Source of the DNA: Micromonospora vinacea
Lineage (GTDB): Bacteria; Actinomycetota; Actinomycetes; Mycobacteriales; Micromonosporaceae
Direction of reading: 5' to 3'
DNA: 64,000 nucleotides
Assembly: GCF_015751785.1 (NCBI RefSeq)
Contig: NZ_JADOTY010000001.1
Coordinates: 992,001 to 1,056,000 of the forward strand
A model generated the notes under the pieces. The model did not search any database. It was not told where the DNA came from and was given only the letters and a program-made list of their open reading frames with translations. Shown here one piece after another: positions 27,979 through 36,559 of this stretch. Every line of letters starts with the position of its first letter. Position 1 is the stretch's first letter. The position numbers and the translations under genes are program-made.

Positions 27979-29196
27979 TCAGGCAGCGATCTTGCGGGCC
28001 AGGTTCTCGTCGAGCGCGTTCATGAACTCGTCGGTGGTCAGCCACGGGGCATCGCGCGAGATGAGCAGCGCGAGGTCCTTGGTCATCTGGCCGCCCTCGA
28101 CGGTGTCGACGATGACCTGCTCCAGGGTGTTGGCGAACTCGGTGACCGCCGGGGTGCCGTCCAGCTTGCCCCGGTGGGCCAGGCCCCGGGTCCAGGCGTA
28201 GATCGACGCGATCGGGTTGGTCGAGGTCTTCTCGCCCTTCTGGTACTGCCGGTAGTGCCGGGTGACAGTGCCGTGGGCGGCCTCGGCCTCGACGGTCCGG
28301 CCGTCCGGGGAGAGCAGGACGGAGGTCATCAGACCCAGCGAGCCGAAGCCCTGCGCGACGGTGTCGGACTGCACGTCACCGTCGTAGTTCTTGCAGGCCC
28401 AGACGTAGCCGCCCTCCCACTTGAGCGCGGCGGCGACCATGTCGTCGATGAGCCGGTGCTCGTAGGTGATGCCGGCAGCGGCGAACTCGGCCTTGAACTC
28501 GGTCTCGAACACCTCGGCGAAGATGTCCTTGAACCGGCCGTCGTACGCCTTGAGGATGGTGTTCTTGGTGGACAGGTAGACCGGGTAGTTGCGGTCGAGC
28601 CCGTACCGGAACGACGCCCGGGCGAAGTCCCGGATCGACTCGTCGTAGTTGTACATGCCCATGGCGATGCCGCCGCCGGGGAAGTTGGCGACCTCCATCT
28701 CCATCGGCGCGCCGCCGTCGGCCGGGGTGTAGGTGATGGTCACCGTGCCCGGGCCGGGGACGACGAAGTCGGTGGCCTTGTACTGGTCACCGTGGGCGTG
28801 CCGGCCGATGATGATCGGCTTGGTCCAGCCGGGGACCAGCCGCGGCACGTTGGACATGATGATCGGCTCACGGAAGACGACGCCGCCGAGGATGTTGCGG
28901 ATGGTGCCGTTGGGCGACCGCCACATCTTCTTCAGGCCGAACTCCTCGACCCGGGCCTCGTCCGGGGTGATGGTCGCGCACTTGACGCCGACGCCGTGCT
29001 CCTTGATGGCGTTGGCGGCGTCGATCGTGACCTGGTCGTCGGTCTCGTCGCGGTGCTGGATCGACAGGTCGTAGTAGTGCAGGTCGACGTCGAGGTAGGG
29101 CAGGATCAGCTGCTCCCGGATCTGCTTCCAGATGATCCGGGTCATCTCGTCGCCGTCGAGTTCTACGACCGGGTTGTTTACCTTGATCTTCGCCAT
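27979..29196 (-). CDS. icd: NADP-dependent isocitrate dehydrogenase
   Basis: This 405-residue TCA-cycle enzyme converts isocitrate to 2-oxoglutarate and CO2 with NADP. It is of the homodimeric eukaryote-like class: [50 protein letters not shown] (substrate site Ser/Asn/Arg), the metal-binding [13 protein letters not shown] and the [12 protein letters not shown] coenzyme region. A palindrome fitting the AcnR site (29232-29247) lies 36-51 bases before the start. mdh and folD follow further right on the same strand but MBL lies between, so icd is monocistronic. Confidence 0.97.
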   Translation of the reverse strand: MAKIKVNNPVVELDGDEMTRIIWKQIREQLILPYLDVDLHYYDLSIQHRDETDDQVTIDAANAIKEHGVGVKCATITPDEARVEEFGLKKMWRSPNGTIRNILGGVVFREPIIMSNVPRLVPGWTKPIIIGRHAHGDQYKATDFVVPGPGTVTITYTPADGGAPMEMEVANFPGGGIAMGMYNYDESIRDFARASFRYGLDRNYPVYLSTKNTILKAYDGRFKDIFAEVFETEFKAEFAAAGITYEHRLIDDMVAAALKWEGGYVWACKNYDGDVQSDTVAQGFGSLGLMTSVLLSPDGRTVEAEAAHGTVTRHYRQYQKGEKTSTNPIASIYAWTRGLAHRGKLDGTPAVTEFANTLEQVIVDTVEGGQMTKDLALLISRDAPWLTTDEFMNALDENLARKIAA

Positions 29197-29231
29197 CGGC
29201 CGGCGCTCCTCTCGGGGGACACGTGCTCAAG

Positions 29232-29247
29232 CAGTACGAGCGTACTG
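29232..29247. promoter_or_regulatory. AcnR-type operator upstream of icd
   Basis: CAGTACGAGCGTACTG fits the published AcnR consensus CAGNACnnncGTACTG (TetR repressor of aconitase in Corynebacterium) at every fixed position. It lies 36-51 bases upstream of the icd ATG, where a repressor would block the promoter. Binding is inferred from the match only. Confidence 0.6.
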
Positions 29248-29333
29248 CAATTGGGCCGGCAGCCCCCAGCCGGCCTCGACCGGCCGGCGGAACCGGGCTG
29301 CGCGGAACAGGAATGCCCTGGAATCATCGTCCG

Positions 29334-30149
29334 ATGCCACTGAACCGCACCCTCGGGTCTATCACGGTCACCGCACTCACCGACGGTGAAGGTGCCTTCT
29401 TCCAGCCCCGCGCGGAAGCGTTTCCGCAGGCCACAGCGACGCAATGGGCGGAGGCCGACCGGCGCGACCCCGGCTCGGTGACCGCCGACGGGCAGTGGTG
29501 GCTGCCGTTTCGCAGCTTCGCGATCCGCGCCGGCGACGGGCCGGTCACGCTTGTCGACACCGGGATCGGCCCCGCCGACGCGCCCGCAGCGAGCTGGGCA
29601 CCCGTGCCCGGCCGGATGCCCGCCGAGTTGGCCGCCGCGGGCATCGACCCGGCCGATGTCGACACGGTAGTGCTGACCCACCTGCACAGCGACCACATCG
29701 GCTGGGCGGTCACCGGCACACCCGGGCGGCCGTACTTCCCGAACGCGACCTACCTGGTGCAGCGCGCCGAACTCGACGCGGCCGAGACGCTCAACCCCGG
29801 GTTACCGGCCGGCCTCGTCGCACCCTTGCGCGCCGCCGGCCAGCTCCGGGTGGTCGACGGCGAAACCGCCCTGACCCCGGCGGTACGGCTGCTGCCCACC
29901 CCCGGCCACACCCCCGGTCACCAGTCGGTTCTCCTGACCTCGGCCGACGAACGGATGCTGCTCACCGGCGACCTGCTGGTGCACATGGTGCAGCTCGTCG
30001 ACCCCGACCTGGCGTACGCCCACGAGGAGGACCCGGAACTCGCCCGCACCTCCCGGCGAACCGCCCTGCACACCCACTCCCCCACCATCCTGGCCACCCC
30101 CCACCTGGGCACCCCCTTCACCCCGCCTCCCCACCCCCGAGTCGGTTGA
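29334..30149 (+). CDS. MBL-fold metallo-hydrolase
   Basis: This 271-residue metallo-beta-lactamase-fold protein has the zinc motif HLHSDH (His116, His118, Asp120, His121), later TPGHTPGHQS and LTGDLLVH metal ligands. Substrate is unknown; close relatives are lactonases or general hydrolases. ATG at 29334 chosen; the frame upstream overlaps the icd promoter. Odd: the stop TGA is supplied by the first bases of a dispersed palindrome (30145-30205), and the last residues (TPPPHPRVG) look like non-native tail, so the original C-terminus may have been replaced. Confidence 0.85.
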   Translation: MPLNRTLGSITVTALTDGEGAFFQPRAEAFPQATATQWAEADRRDPGSVTADGQWWLPFRSFAIRAGDGPVTLVDTGIGPADAPAASWAPVPGRMPAELAAAGIDPADVDTVVLTHLHSDHIGWAVTGTPGRPYFPNATYLVQRAELDAAETLNPGLPAGLVAPLRAAGQLRVVDGETALTPAVRLLPTPGHTPGHQSVLLTSADERMLLTGDLLVHMVQLVDPDLAYAHEEDPELARTSRRTALHTHSPTILATPHLGTPFTPPPHPRVG

Positions 30150-30205
30150 TCATGAGGTTGACGGGGTTTTCGATCTCCATCACTGCCGCCAACCTCATGA
30201 TCAAC
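30145..30205. repeat. 61-bp palindromic repeat, copy 2 (stop codon of MBL gene)
   Basis: Same length and 18-bp arms as copy 1 (left arm identical; one mismatch in the right arm), with the conserved loop core CGATCTCCATC. Its TTGA supplies the stop of the metallo-hydrolase. It lies between convergent genes and may also help terminate transcription. Confidence 0.9.
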
Positions 30206-30238
30206 CGCGGATTGGGGGTGGGGTCCCGGGGGACGGGG

Positions 30239-30268
30239 AAGGGCCCGCCGGTTTGCCGGCGGGCCCTT
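30239..30268 (-). terminator. mdh terminator hairpin
   Basis: Perfect 13-bp arms (AAGGGCCCGCCGG / CCGGCGGGCCCTT) around a 4-base loop, 23 bases after the mdh stop. Confidence 0.75.
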
Positions 30269-30291
30269 CGGGTCGTTCTGGTTCGGGGGGA

Positions 30292-31242
30292 CTACATGCT
30301 GGAGATGTCGCCCTGCTTCGCGCGGACGGCCTCGGCGGCCTCCAGGAGGCTGGCGCGCTCGTCGGCGTCCAGGTCGGTCTCGACGACCCGCTTGACGCCC
30401 TCGGCGCCGATCTCGGCCTCGACGCCCAGGTAGACGCCGGAGATGCCGTACTCGCCGTCGACCCAGGCGCAGACCGGCATGACCTCGCCGGAGTCCTCCG
30501 CGACGGCCTTCGCCATCCGCGCAGCGGCGGCGGACGGGGCGTAGTAGGCCGAACCGGTCTTGAGCAGCGCGACCACCTCGGCGCCACCGTTGCGGGTCTT
30601 GACGACCAACTCCTCGATCTGCTCGGCCGGCATCGCGTCGCGCAGCGGCTTGCCGTTGACGGTGCTCTTCGACGGCACCGGGACCATGGTGTCGCCGTGC
30701 GAACCCAGGGTCAGCGTGCGTACCGACGCGACGGGCACGTTCAGCGCCTCGGCGACGAAGTTGCTGAACCGGGCGGTGTCCAGCATGCCGGCCTGGCCGA
30801 GCACCCGGTTCTTCGGGAACTGGGTGGCGAGCTGGGCCAGCGCGGTCATCTCGTCCAGCGGGTTGGAGACCACGATGACGACGGCGTTCGGGGCGTACTT
30901 GGCGACGTTCTCGGCGACCTGGCGGACGATCTTGGCGTTGGTCTCCAGCAGGTCCATCCGGCTCATGCCGGGCTTGCGCGGCAGACCAGCGGTGATCACG
31001 ACGACGTCGGAGCCCTCGATGCTCTCGTAGCCCTCACCGTTGGGGCCGGTGGTCACGCCGACGACCTTGGTCTCGAAGCCCTCGATGGCCCGGGACTGGT
31101 TGAGGTCGAGCGCGAGGCCCGCGGGCTTGCCCTCCACGATGTCGGTGATCACTACGGTGTCGAAGACGTCGTACTCGGCCAGGCGCTGTGCGGTGGTGGA
31201 GCCGTAGAAGCCAGCCCCGACGACAGTGACCTTCTTACCCAT
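30292..31242 (-). CDS. mdh: Malate dehydrogenase (NAD, LDH-like)
   Basis: This 316-residue enzyme oxidises malate to oxaloacetate. It has the nucleotide loop VGAGFYGSTTA (8-18), TDIVEGK acidic residue for NAD, the substrate-loop LPRKPGMSRMDLL with Arg, and the catalytic GSHGDTMVP His. Length and start (MGKKVTVVGAG) are normal. folD lies 160 bases upstream on the same strand. The terminator downstream separates it from the MBL gene. Confidence 0.96.
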   Translation of the reverse strand: MGKKVTVVGAGFYGSTTAQRLAEYDVFDTVVITDIVEGKPAGLALDLNQSRAIEGFETKVVGVTTGPNGEGYESIEGSDVVVITAGLPRKPGMSRMDLLETNAKIVRQVAENVAKYAPNAVVIVVSNPLDEMTALAQLATQFPKNRVLGQAGMLDTARFSNFVAEALNVPVASVRTLTLGSHGDTMVPVPSKSTVNGKPLRDAMPAEQIEELVVKTRNGGAEVVALLKTGSAYYAPSAAAARMAKAVAEDSGEVMPVCAWVDGEYGISGVYLGVEAEIGAEGVKRVVETDLDADERASLLEAAEAVRAKQGDISSM

Positions 31243-31402
31243 GGTCGTCCCACTCCCTGATACCAGTCGGTTTTCCGGACCGTATCAGTCATCCTGGCAC
31301 CGATCGGGCCAGGGGCGGCGGCCATCGCCGGGATGGGGCGAACGTCACCGCCGTCCTGGTTCGGCACCGCCCGACGCCGGTTCGGCACCGCCGACGCGCG
31401 GG

Positions 31403-32263
31403 TCAGCCGCGCTCGGCGCGCTCCACGACGTTGGTGAGCAGCATGGCCCGGGTCATCGGGCCCACGCCGCCGGGCATGGGGACCAGCGCGCCGGCCGTCT
31501 CGGCCGCCTGCGGGTCCACATCGCCGGTGTAGCGGCCCTTGCCGTCCGCGCCGATCACGCGGGTGATGCCGACGTCCACCACCACCGCGCCCGAGTTGAT
31601 CATGTCGGCGGTGAGCAGCCCGGGTACGCCCGCCGCGACGATGACGATGTCGGCGGCGCGGGTGTGCGAGGCGAGGTCGAGGGTGCCGGTGTGGCACAGG
31701 GTGACAGTGGCGTTCTCGCTGCGCCTGGTGAGCAGCAGGCCGAGCGGTCGACCGACGGTGTTGCCGCGGCCGACCACGGCGACGGTGGCGCCGCGCAACG
31801 CCACGTCGTGCCGGCGGAGCAGCTCGACGATGCCGCGTGGGGTGCACGGCAGCGGACCGTCGTAGCCGAGCACGAGCCGACCCAGGTTGACCGGGTGCAG
31901 GCCGTCGGCGTCCTTGTCCGGGTCGATCAGCTCCAGCACCCGCTGGGTGTCGAGGTGGGCCGGCAGTGGCAGCTGGACGATGTAGCCGTGGCACGCCGGG
32001 TCGGCGTTCAGCTCGGCCAGCACGTCGTCGACCTGCTGCTGGGTGGCGTCGGCCGGCAGTTCGCGGCGGATCGAGGCGATGCCCACCTCGGCGCAGTCGC
32101 GGTGCTTGCCGTTGACGTACGCCTGGCTGCCCGGGTCCGCCCCGACGAGGACCGTGCCGAGCCCCGGGATGATGCCGCGTTCCGCGAGTGCCTTGACCCG
32201 GATGCGCAGCTCGTCCTTGATCTCCGCTGCGGTTGCCTTGCCGTCCAGAAGCGTCGCCGTCAC
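31403..32263 (-). CDS. folD: Bifunctional methylenetetrahydrofolate dehydrogenase/cyclohydrolase
   Basis: This 286-residue one-carbon enzyme interconverts 5,10-methylene-THF and 10-formyl-THF, feeding purine synthesis (purH, purN nearby). Seen are [16 protein letters not shown] (catalytic Tyr-x-x-x-Lys), the [11 protein letters not shown] loop, the NADP site [16 protein letters not shown], and the [15 protein letters not shown] signature near the C-terminus. Start ATG at 32263. A nested inverted repeat lies 98 bases upstream. The gap to mdh (31243-31402) holds duplicated GTTCGGCACCGCC motifs. Confidence 0.96.
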   Translation of the reverse strand: MTATLLDGKATAAEIKDELRIRVKALAERGIIPGLGTVLVGADPGSQAYVNGKHRDCAEVGIASIRRELPADATQQQVDDVLAELNADPACHGYIVQLPLPAHLDTQRVLELIDPDKDADGLHPVNLGRLVLGYDGPLPCTPRGIVELLRRHDVALRGATVAVVGRGNTVGRPLGLLLTRRSENATVTLCHTGTLDLASHTRAADIVIVAAGVPGLLTADMINSGAVVVDVGITRVIGADGKGRYTGDVDPQAAETAGALVPMPGGVGPMTRAMLLTNVVERAERG

Positions 32264-32722
32264 GACCAGATCGTCTCACGGCCAGTACCCGCGGTTCAGA
32301 CGACCTCGCTCGGGCCGTCCGCCACATCCGGGATGCGCCGGCCACCGGGCCGCCGGGCGAGTGACCGTGTGTGACGTGTCGCTCGTCACTCTCGGTCACA
32401 ATCTGTGGATTCGATCACTGTCGAACCAGACGGAACGGTAGTCCCCGGCGAAGACCGGATCTTCACCCTAACTGGCGTCGAGTCAACCCAGGCGGGCCCA
32501 ACCAACTCGTCAACTCTCCGACTTTTCGCAGGCCATCGCCGATAAACCCGTTTTCGGCTAGCAGCTTTTTCGGCCCCTGACAAGGGAGGCAACCCCGGAC
32601 CGTTACCCACCCGCAACCGCGTCGTTGTCGAAGGCCCGCCGCCGACCTACCGTTACCGCTTGTTGCGCAGCGTAACCCAGCGTCGGGCCTGACTGCGCAG
32701 CGTGAGGAGATGAGGAGGCTCA
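32264..32722. other. Divergent regulatory region folD / oligopeptide operon
   Basis: No gene. It contains the nested inverted repeat at 32361-32399 and an imperfect palindrome GTTACCGCT...AGCGTAAC (32652-32676) 47 bases before the binding-protein start. The operon leader also repeats GCGCAGCGT twice (near 32664 and 32694). The long distance suggests regulated promoters both ways. Confidence 0.5.
32361..32399. promoter_or_regulatory. Nested inverted repeat, candidate operator
   Basis: Outer arms GTGACCG / CGGTCAC and inner arms GTGACG / CGTCAC are arranged symmetrically about a 7-base centre, with 3-base spacers on each side. It could bind a regulator dimer pair or fold as a hairpin. The half-sites contain GTGAC but it is not a clean CRP/GlxR site. 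Confidence 0.5.
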
Positions 32723-34324
32723 ATGCGAGTTCGTAGACTCGCCGCCTGGACCGCCCTCCCGCTCGCGGTGACGCTGGGCCTCGCGGCCTGCGGCAGCGGC
32801 GGAGACGGTGGATCCGGCGGCAGCGACAGTTCGGCGGTCAGCATCCAGATCGCCGAGCCGAAGCACCTGGTTCCCACAAACACCACCGAGACGTCCGGTG
32901 CGCAGGTGCTCACCGGCCTGTTCAGCCCGCTCGTCGACTACGACGCCCAGAACAAGCCGTACGAGGTCGCCGCGCAGTCGATCACCTCGTCCGACAACAA
33001 GGTCTGGACGATCAAGCTCAAGGACGGCTTCACCTTCCACAACGGTGAGAAGGTCACGTCCGAGGACTACATCAACGCGTGGAACTACGGCGCGTACGCC
33101 CCGAACGGCCAGGACAGCAACTTCTTCTTCGAGAAGATCGCTGGCTACGCCGACCTGCAGGGCAAGGCGCCGAAGGCCAAGGAGATGTCCGGCCTGAAGA
33201 AGGTCGACGACCTCACCTTCACCGCGACGCTGTCCGAGCCGTACATCGACTTCAAGACGACGCTGGGCTACACCGCGTTCTACCCGATGCCGGATGCCGC
33301 GTTCTCGGCTCCGGGCGTGCTCAAGGACTCCTACGAGCAGGCGCCGATCGGGCAGGGCCCCTTCAAGATGAAGGGCACCTGGCAGCACGACAGCAAGATC
33401 GACGTCGAGCGCTACGACGCGTACCCGGGCGAGAAGCCCAAGGTCAAGAACATCGAGTTCCGGATCTACCAGCAGCTCACCGCGGCCTACGCGGACGTCC
33501 TGGCGGACAACCTGGACGTGCTGCCCACGATCCCGACCGAGAGCCTGAGCACCGCGCCGACCGACCTGGGTGACCGGTACAGGACCAGCCCGATGTCGTC
33601 GTTCCAGTTCCTGGCGTTCCCGACGTTCGACAAGGACTACAGCAACCCGGACGTGCGCAAGGCCATCTCGATGGCGATCGACCGTGACGAGATCACCAAG
33701 TCGGTCTTCAAGGGCTCGCAGACGTCGGCGCGTTCCTTCGTCTCGCCGGTCCTGCCGGGCTACCGGGAGAACACCGCTGGCAAGGCCGGCGAGTTCAACC
33801 CGACCGAGGCCAAGAAGCTCTACCAGGCCGCCGGTGGCCCGTCGAAGATCGTCATCTCGTACAACGGCGATGGCGGGCACAAGGACTGGGTCGACGCCAC
33901 TGTCAACCAGCTCAAGGCCAACCTGGGCGTGGACGCGGTCGGCTCGGCCGAGCCGAAGTTCGCCGACCTGCTGACCAAGGTCGAGAAGAAGACGCCGGTG
34001 GGTGCGTTCCGGATGGGTTGGGTCATGGACTACCCGACCATGGAGGACTACCTCGGCCCGCTGTACAGCACGAACGGCTCGTCGAACTACTACGGCTACA
34101 GCAACCCGGAGTTCGACAAGCTGGTCAAGGAGGGTTCCGCAGCCAAGACGCAGGACGAGGCGATCGCCAAGTACCAGCAGGCGGAGGACCTCCTGGCCAA
34201 GGACATGCCGGTGATCCCGCTCCGCTTCGGCGAGAACGTGTTCGGCCACTCGTCCAAGGTCAAGAACGTGGAGATGGACCTGTTCCAGCGGGTCAACCTC
34301 GTCAAGATCGAAGCAGCCAGCTGA
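32723..34324 (+). CDS. Oligopeptide ABC transporter, substrate-binding lipoprotein
   Basis: This 533-residue family-5 extracellular solute-binding lipoprotein has a signal peptide with lipobox LAAC (Cys22), a Gly/Ser linker and the SBP_bac_5 body: HLVPTNTTETSGAQVL, KVWTIKLKDGFTFHNGEKVTSEDYINAWNY, and late YLGPLYSTNGSSNYYGYSNPEFD. It captures peptides (or similar ligands) for the permeases downstream. ATG at 32723 is preceded by GAGGAGG. A strong hairpin after it (34339-34370) probably keeps its mRNA more abundant than the rest. It is paralogous to the protein at 56250-57887. Confidence 0.93.
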   Translation: MRVRRLAAWTALPLAVTLGLAACGSGGDGGSGGSDSSAVSIQIAEPKHLVPTNTTETSGAQVLTGLFSPLVDYDAQNKPYEVAAQSITSSDNKVWTIKLKDGFTFHNGEKVTSEDYINAWNYGAYAPNGQDSNFFFEKIAGYADLQGKAPKAKEMSGLKKVDDLTFTATLSEPYIDFKTTLGYTAFYPMPDAAFSAPGVLKDSYEQAPIGQGPFKMKGTWQHDSKIDVERYDAYPGEKPKVKNIEFRIYQQLTAAYADVLADNLDVLPTIPTESLSTAPTDLGDRYRTSPMSSFQFLAFPTFDKDYSNPDVRKAISMAIDRDEITKSVFKGSQTSARSFVSPVLPGYRENTAGKAGEFNPTEAKKLYQAAGGPSKIVISYNGDGGHKDWVDATVNQLKANLGVDAVGSAEPKFADLLTKVEKKTPVGAFRMGWVMDYPTMEDYLGPLYSTNGSSNYYGYSNPEFDKLVKEGSAAKTQDEAIAKYQQAEDLLAKDMPVIPLRFGENVFGHSSKVKNVEMDLFQRVNLVKIEAAS

Positions 34325-34338
34325 GCTGAGCATGGTGT

Positions 34339-34370
34339 GGGCCACCCGGGCGACGAAGCCCGGGTGGCCC
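34339..34370 (+). terminator. Intercistronic hairpin after binding-protein gene
   Basis: Perfect 13-bp arms (GGGCCACCCGGGC, 34339-34351, with 34358-34370) within the 197-base gap before the permease. Likely a partial terminator or 3' stabiliser giving excess binding protein. The paralogous operon has an equivalent at 56194-56235. Confidence 0.7.
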
Positions 34371-34521
34371 GGACCGCACCACCGGGGCCGGGCCGCAGCA
34401 GCGGACCCGGCGTCGGTGGTGCCGGCTCCCCCGGGCCGGACGGCACGTCTCGGATATTTCGGGTACGACCAGAGATGCCGTCCTGCGACCCTTTCGCACA
34501 TTTCCGGAGAGACTGCTAAGC

Positions 34522-35460
34522 ATGTTCCGCTACATCCTGCGGCGCCTACTGCAGATGGTCCTCGCGTTCTTCGGGACCACCCTGATCGTCTACGCGCTGA
34601 CATTCGCCGGGCAGGGCGACCCGATCCAGGCGCTCGCCGGCGAACGGCCGGTGACGCCAGCCCAACGGGCCTACCTGACCGAGAAGTACAACCTTGATCA
34701 GACGGGCGTCGGCGGCTTCTTCTACCGCTACTTCGACTACGTGAAGGACCTGCTCCAGGGCAACCTGGGCGAGTCGCTCACCGGTCGAAGCATCGGCGAC
34801 ATCCTCCAGCAGGCCTGGCCGGTCACCGTGCGGCTCGCGCTCATCGCGCTCGCCGTGGCGATCATCTTCGGCGTCACCGCCGGGGTGCTCGCCGGCATCC
34901 GCCGAGCCAGCATCTTCGACAACTCGACGCTGGTGCTGACCCTGCTGGTGCTGGGCATCCCGACCATCGTGCTGGCGCCGCTGGCGCAGTACTTCCTGGG
35001 CGTCAAGTGGCAGCTCTTCCCACCCACCGCCGGCTCCGACCCGACGTTCTACGCGCTCCTGCTGCCGGGCATCGTGCTCGGCTCGCTGTCGCTGGCCACC
35101 GCCCTACGACTCACCCGGGCCTCGGTCGCGGAGAACCTGCGCGCCGACTACGTCCGGACCGCCCGGTCCAAGGGCCTGGTCAAGCGGCGCATCGTCATCG
35201 TCCACGTGCTGCGCAACTCGCTGATCCCGGTGGTCACCTTCCTCGGTGTGGAACTGGGCAACCTGATGAGCGGCGCGATCATCACCGAGGGCGTCTTCAA
35301 CATCCCCGGCGTGGGCTTCAACCTCTTCCGCGGCATCCGCACCGAGGACGGCCCCCTGGTGGTGGGCATCGTCAGCGTGCTCGTCGTGGTCTACCTGGTC
35401 TCGAACCTGGTGGTGGACGTCCTGTACGCCGTACTCGACCCGAGGATCCGCTATGAGTGA
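34522..35460 (+). CDS. Oligopeptide ABC transporter permease (DppB/OppB type)
   Basis: The 312-residue permease has six spans (near 9-30, 100-125, 137-160, 175-195, 237-260, 280-305), the first periplasmic loop with QRAYLTEKYNLDQT, and the cytosolic EAA loop (ADYVRTARSKGLVKRRIVIVHVLRNSLIP). It forms the channel with the next protein. Start ATG at 34522. Second gene of a five-gene operon 32723-38609. Confidence 0.94.
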   Translation: MFRYILRRLLQMVLAFFGTTLIVYALTFAGQGDPIQALAGERPVTPAQRAYLTEKYNLDQTGVGGFFYRYFDYVKDLLQGNLGESLTGRSIGDILQQAWPVTVRLALIALAVAIIFGVTAGVLAGIRRASIFDNSTLVLTLLVLGIPTIVLAPLAQYFLGVKWQLFPPTAGSDPTFYALLLPGIVLGSLSLATALRLTRASVAENLRADYVRTARSKGLVKRRIVIVHVLRNSLIPVVTFLGVELGNLMSGAIITEGVFNIPGVGFNLFRGIRTEDGPLVVGIVSVLVVVYLVSNLVVDVLYAVLDPRIRYE

Positions 35461-35532
35461 GCGCAGCGAACGAATCATCAGCGCAGCGTGCTTGGGCTCT
35501 CATGCCGGCGCCGAGCGCAGCGAGGTGCAGGC
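35461..35532. repeat. GAGCGCAGCGA-type low-complexity spacer
   Basis: The gap contains three copies of a GAGCGCAGCGA/TCAGCGCAGCG-like motif. A related GAGCG-rich spacer follows the next gene (36490-36559: GTGAGCGGAGCGAGC). Such spacers recur in actinomycete genomes and may be palindromic scars or mRNA elements. Confidence 0.5.
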
Positions 35533-36489
35533 ATGAGTGATTTTGAAACTGTGGCGGCCACCGAGAACCAGGCCGCGCGACGCGGCCCCTCCGGGGAGCC
35601 GGGCACGCCCAACCAGGTCGGCGCCGCGCAGAAGCCTCGCAGCCTGGCCGGGGACGCCTGGCGCGACCTGCGCCGCAACCCGATCTTCTGGATCTCGCTG
35701 GCGCTGGTCGTCATCTTCACCCTGATGGCGCTGTTCCCCGGCCTGTTCACCGCCAACAGCCCGAACGACTGCCTGCTCTCCCGGCAGCACGCCGGGCCGT
35801 CCGGCGGGGCCATCTTCGGGTACGACTTCCAGGGCTGCGACACGTACTCCCGGGCGGTCCACGGCACCCGGGCGTCGCTGCTCGTCGGCGCGCTCGCCGC
35901 GCTCGGCACCGGGATCATCGCGCTGGTGGTCGGCATGCTGGCCGGTTACTTCGGCCGCTGGGTCGACGCGGTGCTGTCCCGGGTGATCGACGTGGTGCTC
36001 GGCATCCCGCTGCTGCTGGCCGCGATCGTGCTGCTCAAGCGGGTGTCCAGTGACAGCCAGTGGGCTCGGATCGGCGCCGTCGTCTTCGTGCTGGCCCTGC
36101 TCGGCTGGACCACCGCCGCCCGCGTCGTCCGGTCCTCGGTGATCACCGCGAAGGAGCAGGACTACGTCGCGGCGGCCCGGATGCTCGGTGCCGGCAACAG
36201 CCGGATCATGTGGCGGCACATCCTGCCGAACTCGCTGGCCCCGGCCATCGTCGTGCTGACAATCGCGCTCGGCTCGTTCATCGCGGCCGAGGCGACGCTG
36301 TCCTTCCTGGGCATCGGCCTGAAGGCGCCCACCATCTCGTGGGGCCAGGACATCGACACCGGCCGGATCCACATGCGGGAGGCGGCCACCCCGTTGATCG
36401 TCCCGTCGGCCTTCCTGGCGCTGACCGTGCTGGCGTTCATCATGCTCGGCGACGCGATCCGTGACGCCTTCGACCCGAAGCTGCGGTGA
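35533..36489 (+). CDS. Oligopeptide ABC transporter permease (DppC/OppC type)
   Basis: This 318-residue partner of the preceding permease has an N-terminal OppC_N region (LAGDAWRDLRRNPIFWISLAL), a periplasmic loop with the FGYDFQGCDTYSRAVHGTRASL motif, and the EAA loop (QDYVAAARMLGAGNSRIMWRHILPNSLAP). About six spans. ATG at 35533 chosen at the MSDFETVAA start; the longer frame runs through the repetitive spacer. Confidence 0.93.
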   Translation: MSDFETVAATENQAARRGPSGEPGTPNQVGAAQKPRSLAGDAWRDLRRNPIFWISLALVVIFTLMALFPGLFTANSPNDCLLSRQHAGPSGGAIFGYDFQGCDTYSRAVHGTRASLLVGALAALGTGIIALVVGMLAGYFGRWVDAVLSRVIDVVLGIPLLLAAIVLLKRVSSDSQWARIGAVVFVLALLGWTTAARVVRSSVITAKEQDYVAAARMLGAGNSRIMWRHILPNSLAPAIVVLTIALGSFIAAEATLSFLGIGLKAPTISWGQDIDTGRIHMREAATPLIVPSAFLALTVLAFIMLGDAIRDAFDPKLR

Positions 36490-36559
36490 GAACCTCCGTG
36501 CGAGCGCGAGGAGTGAGCGGAGCGAGCCCCGCAGTCGCGAGCGAAAGGCAGGCACAGTC

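Noticed and set aside
31595-31612. GTTGATCATG-like sequence inside folD
   Set aside because: It shares ten bases with the palindrome arm but lacks the second arm and lies in conserved folD coding sequence.
32720-34603. Minus-strand frame of 627 codons opposite the binding-protein gene
   Set aside because: Composition is Arg/Val/Leu-rich without domains, and the plus strand has an evident lipoprotein.
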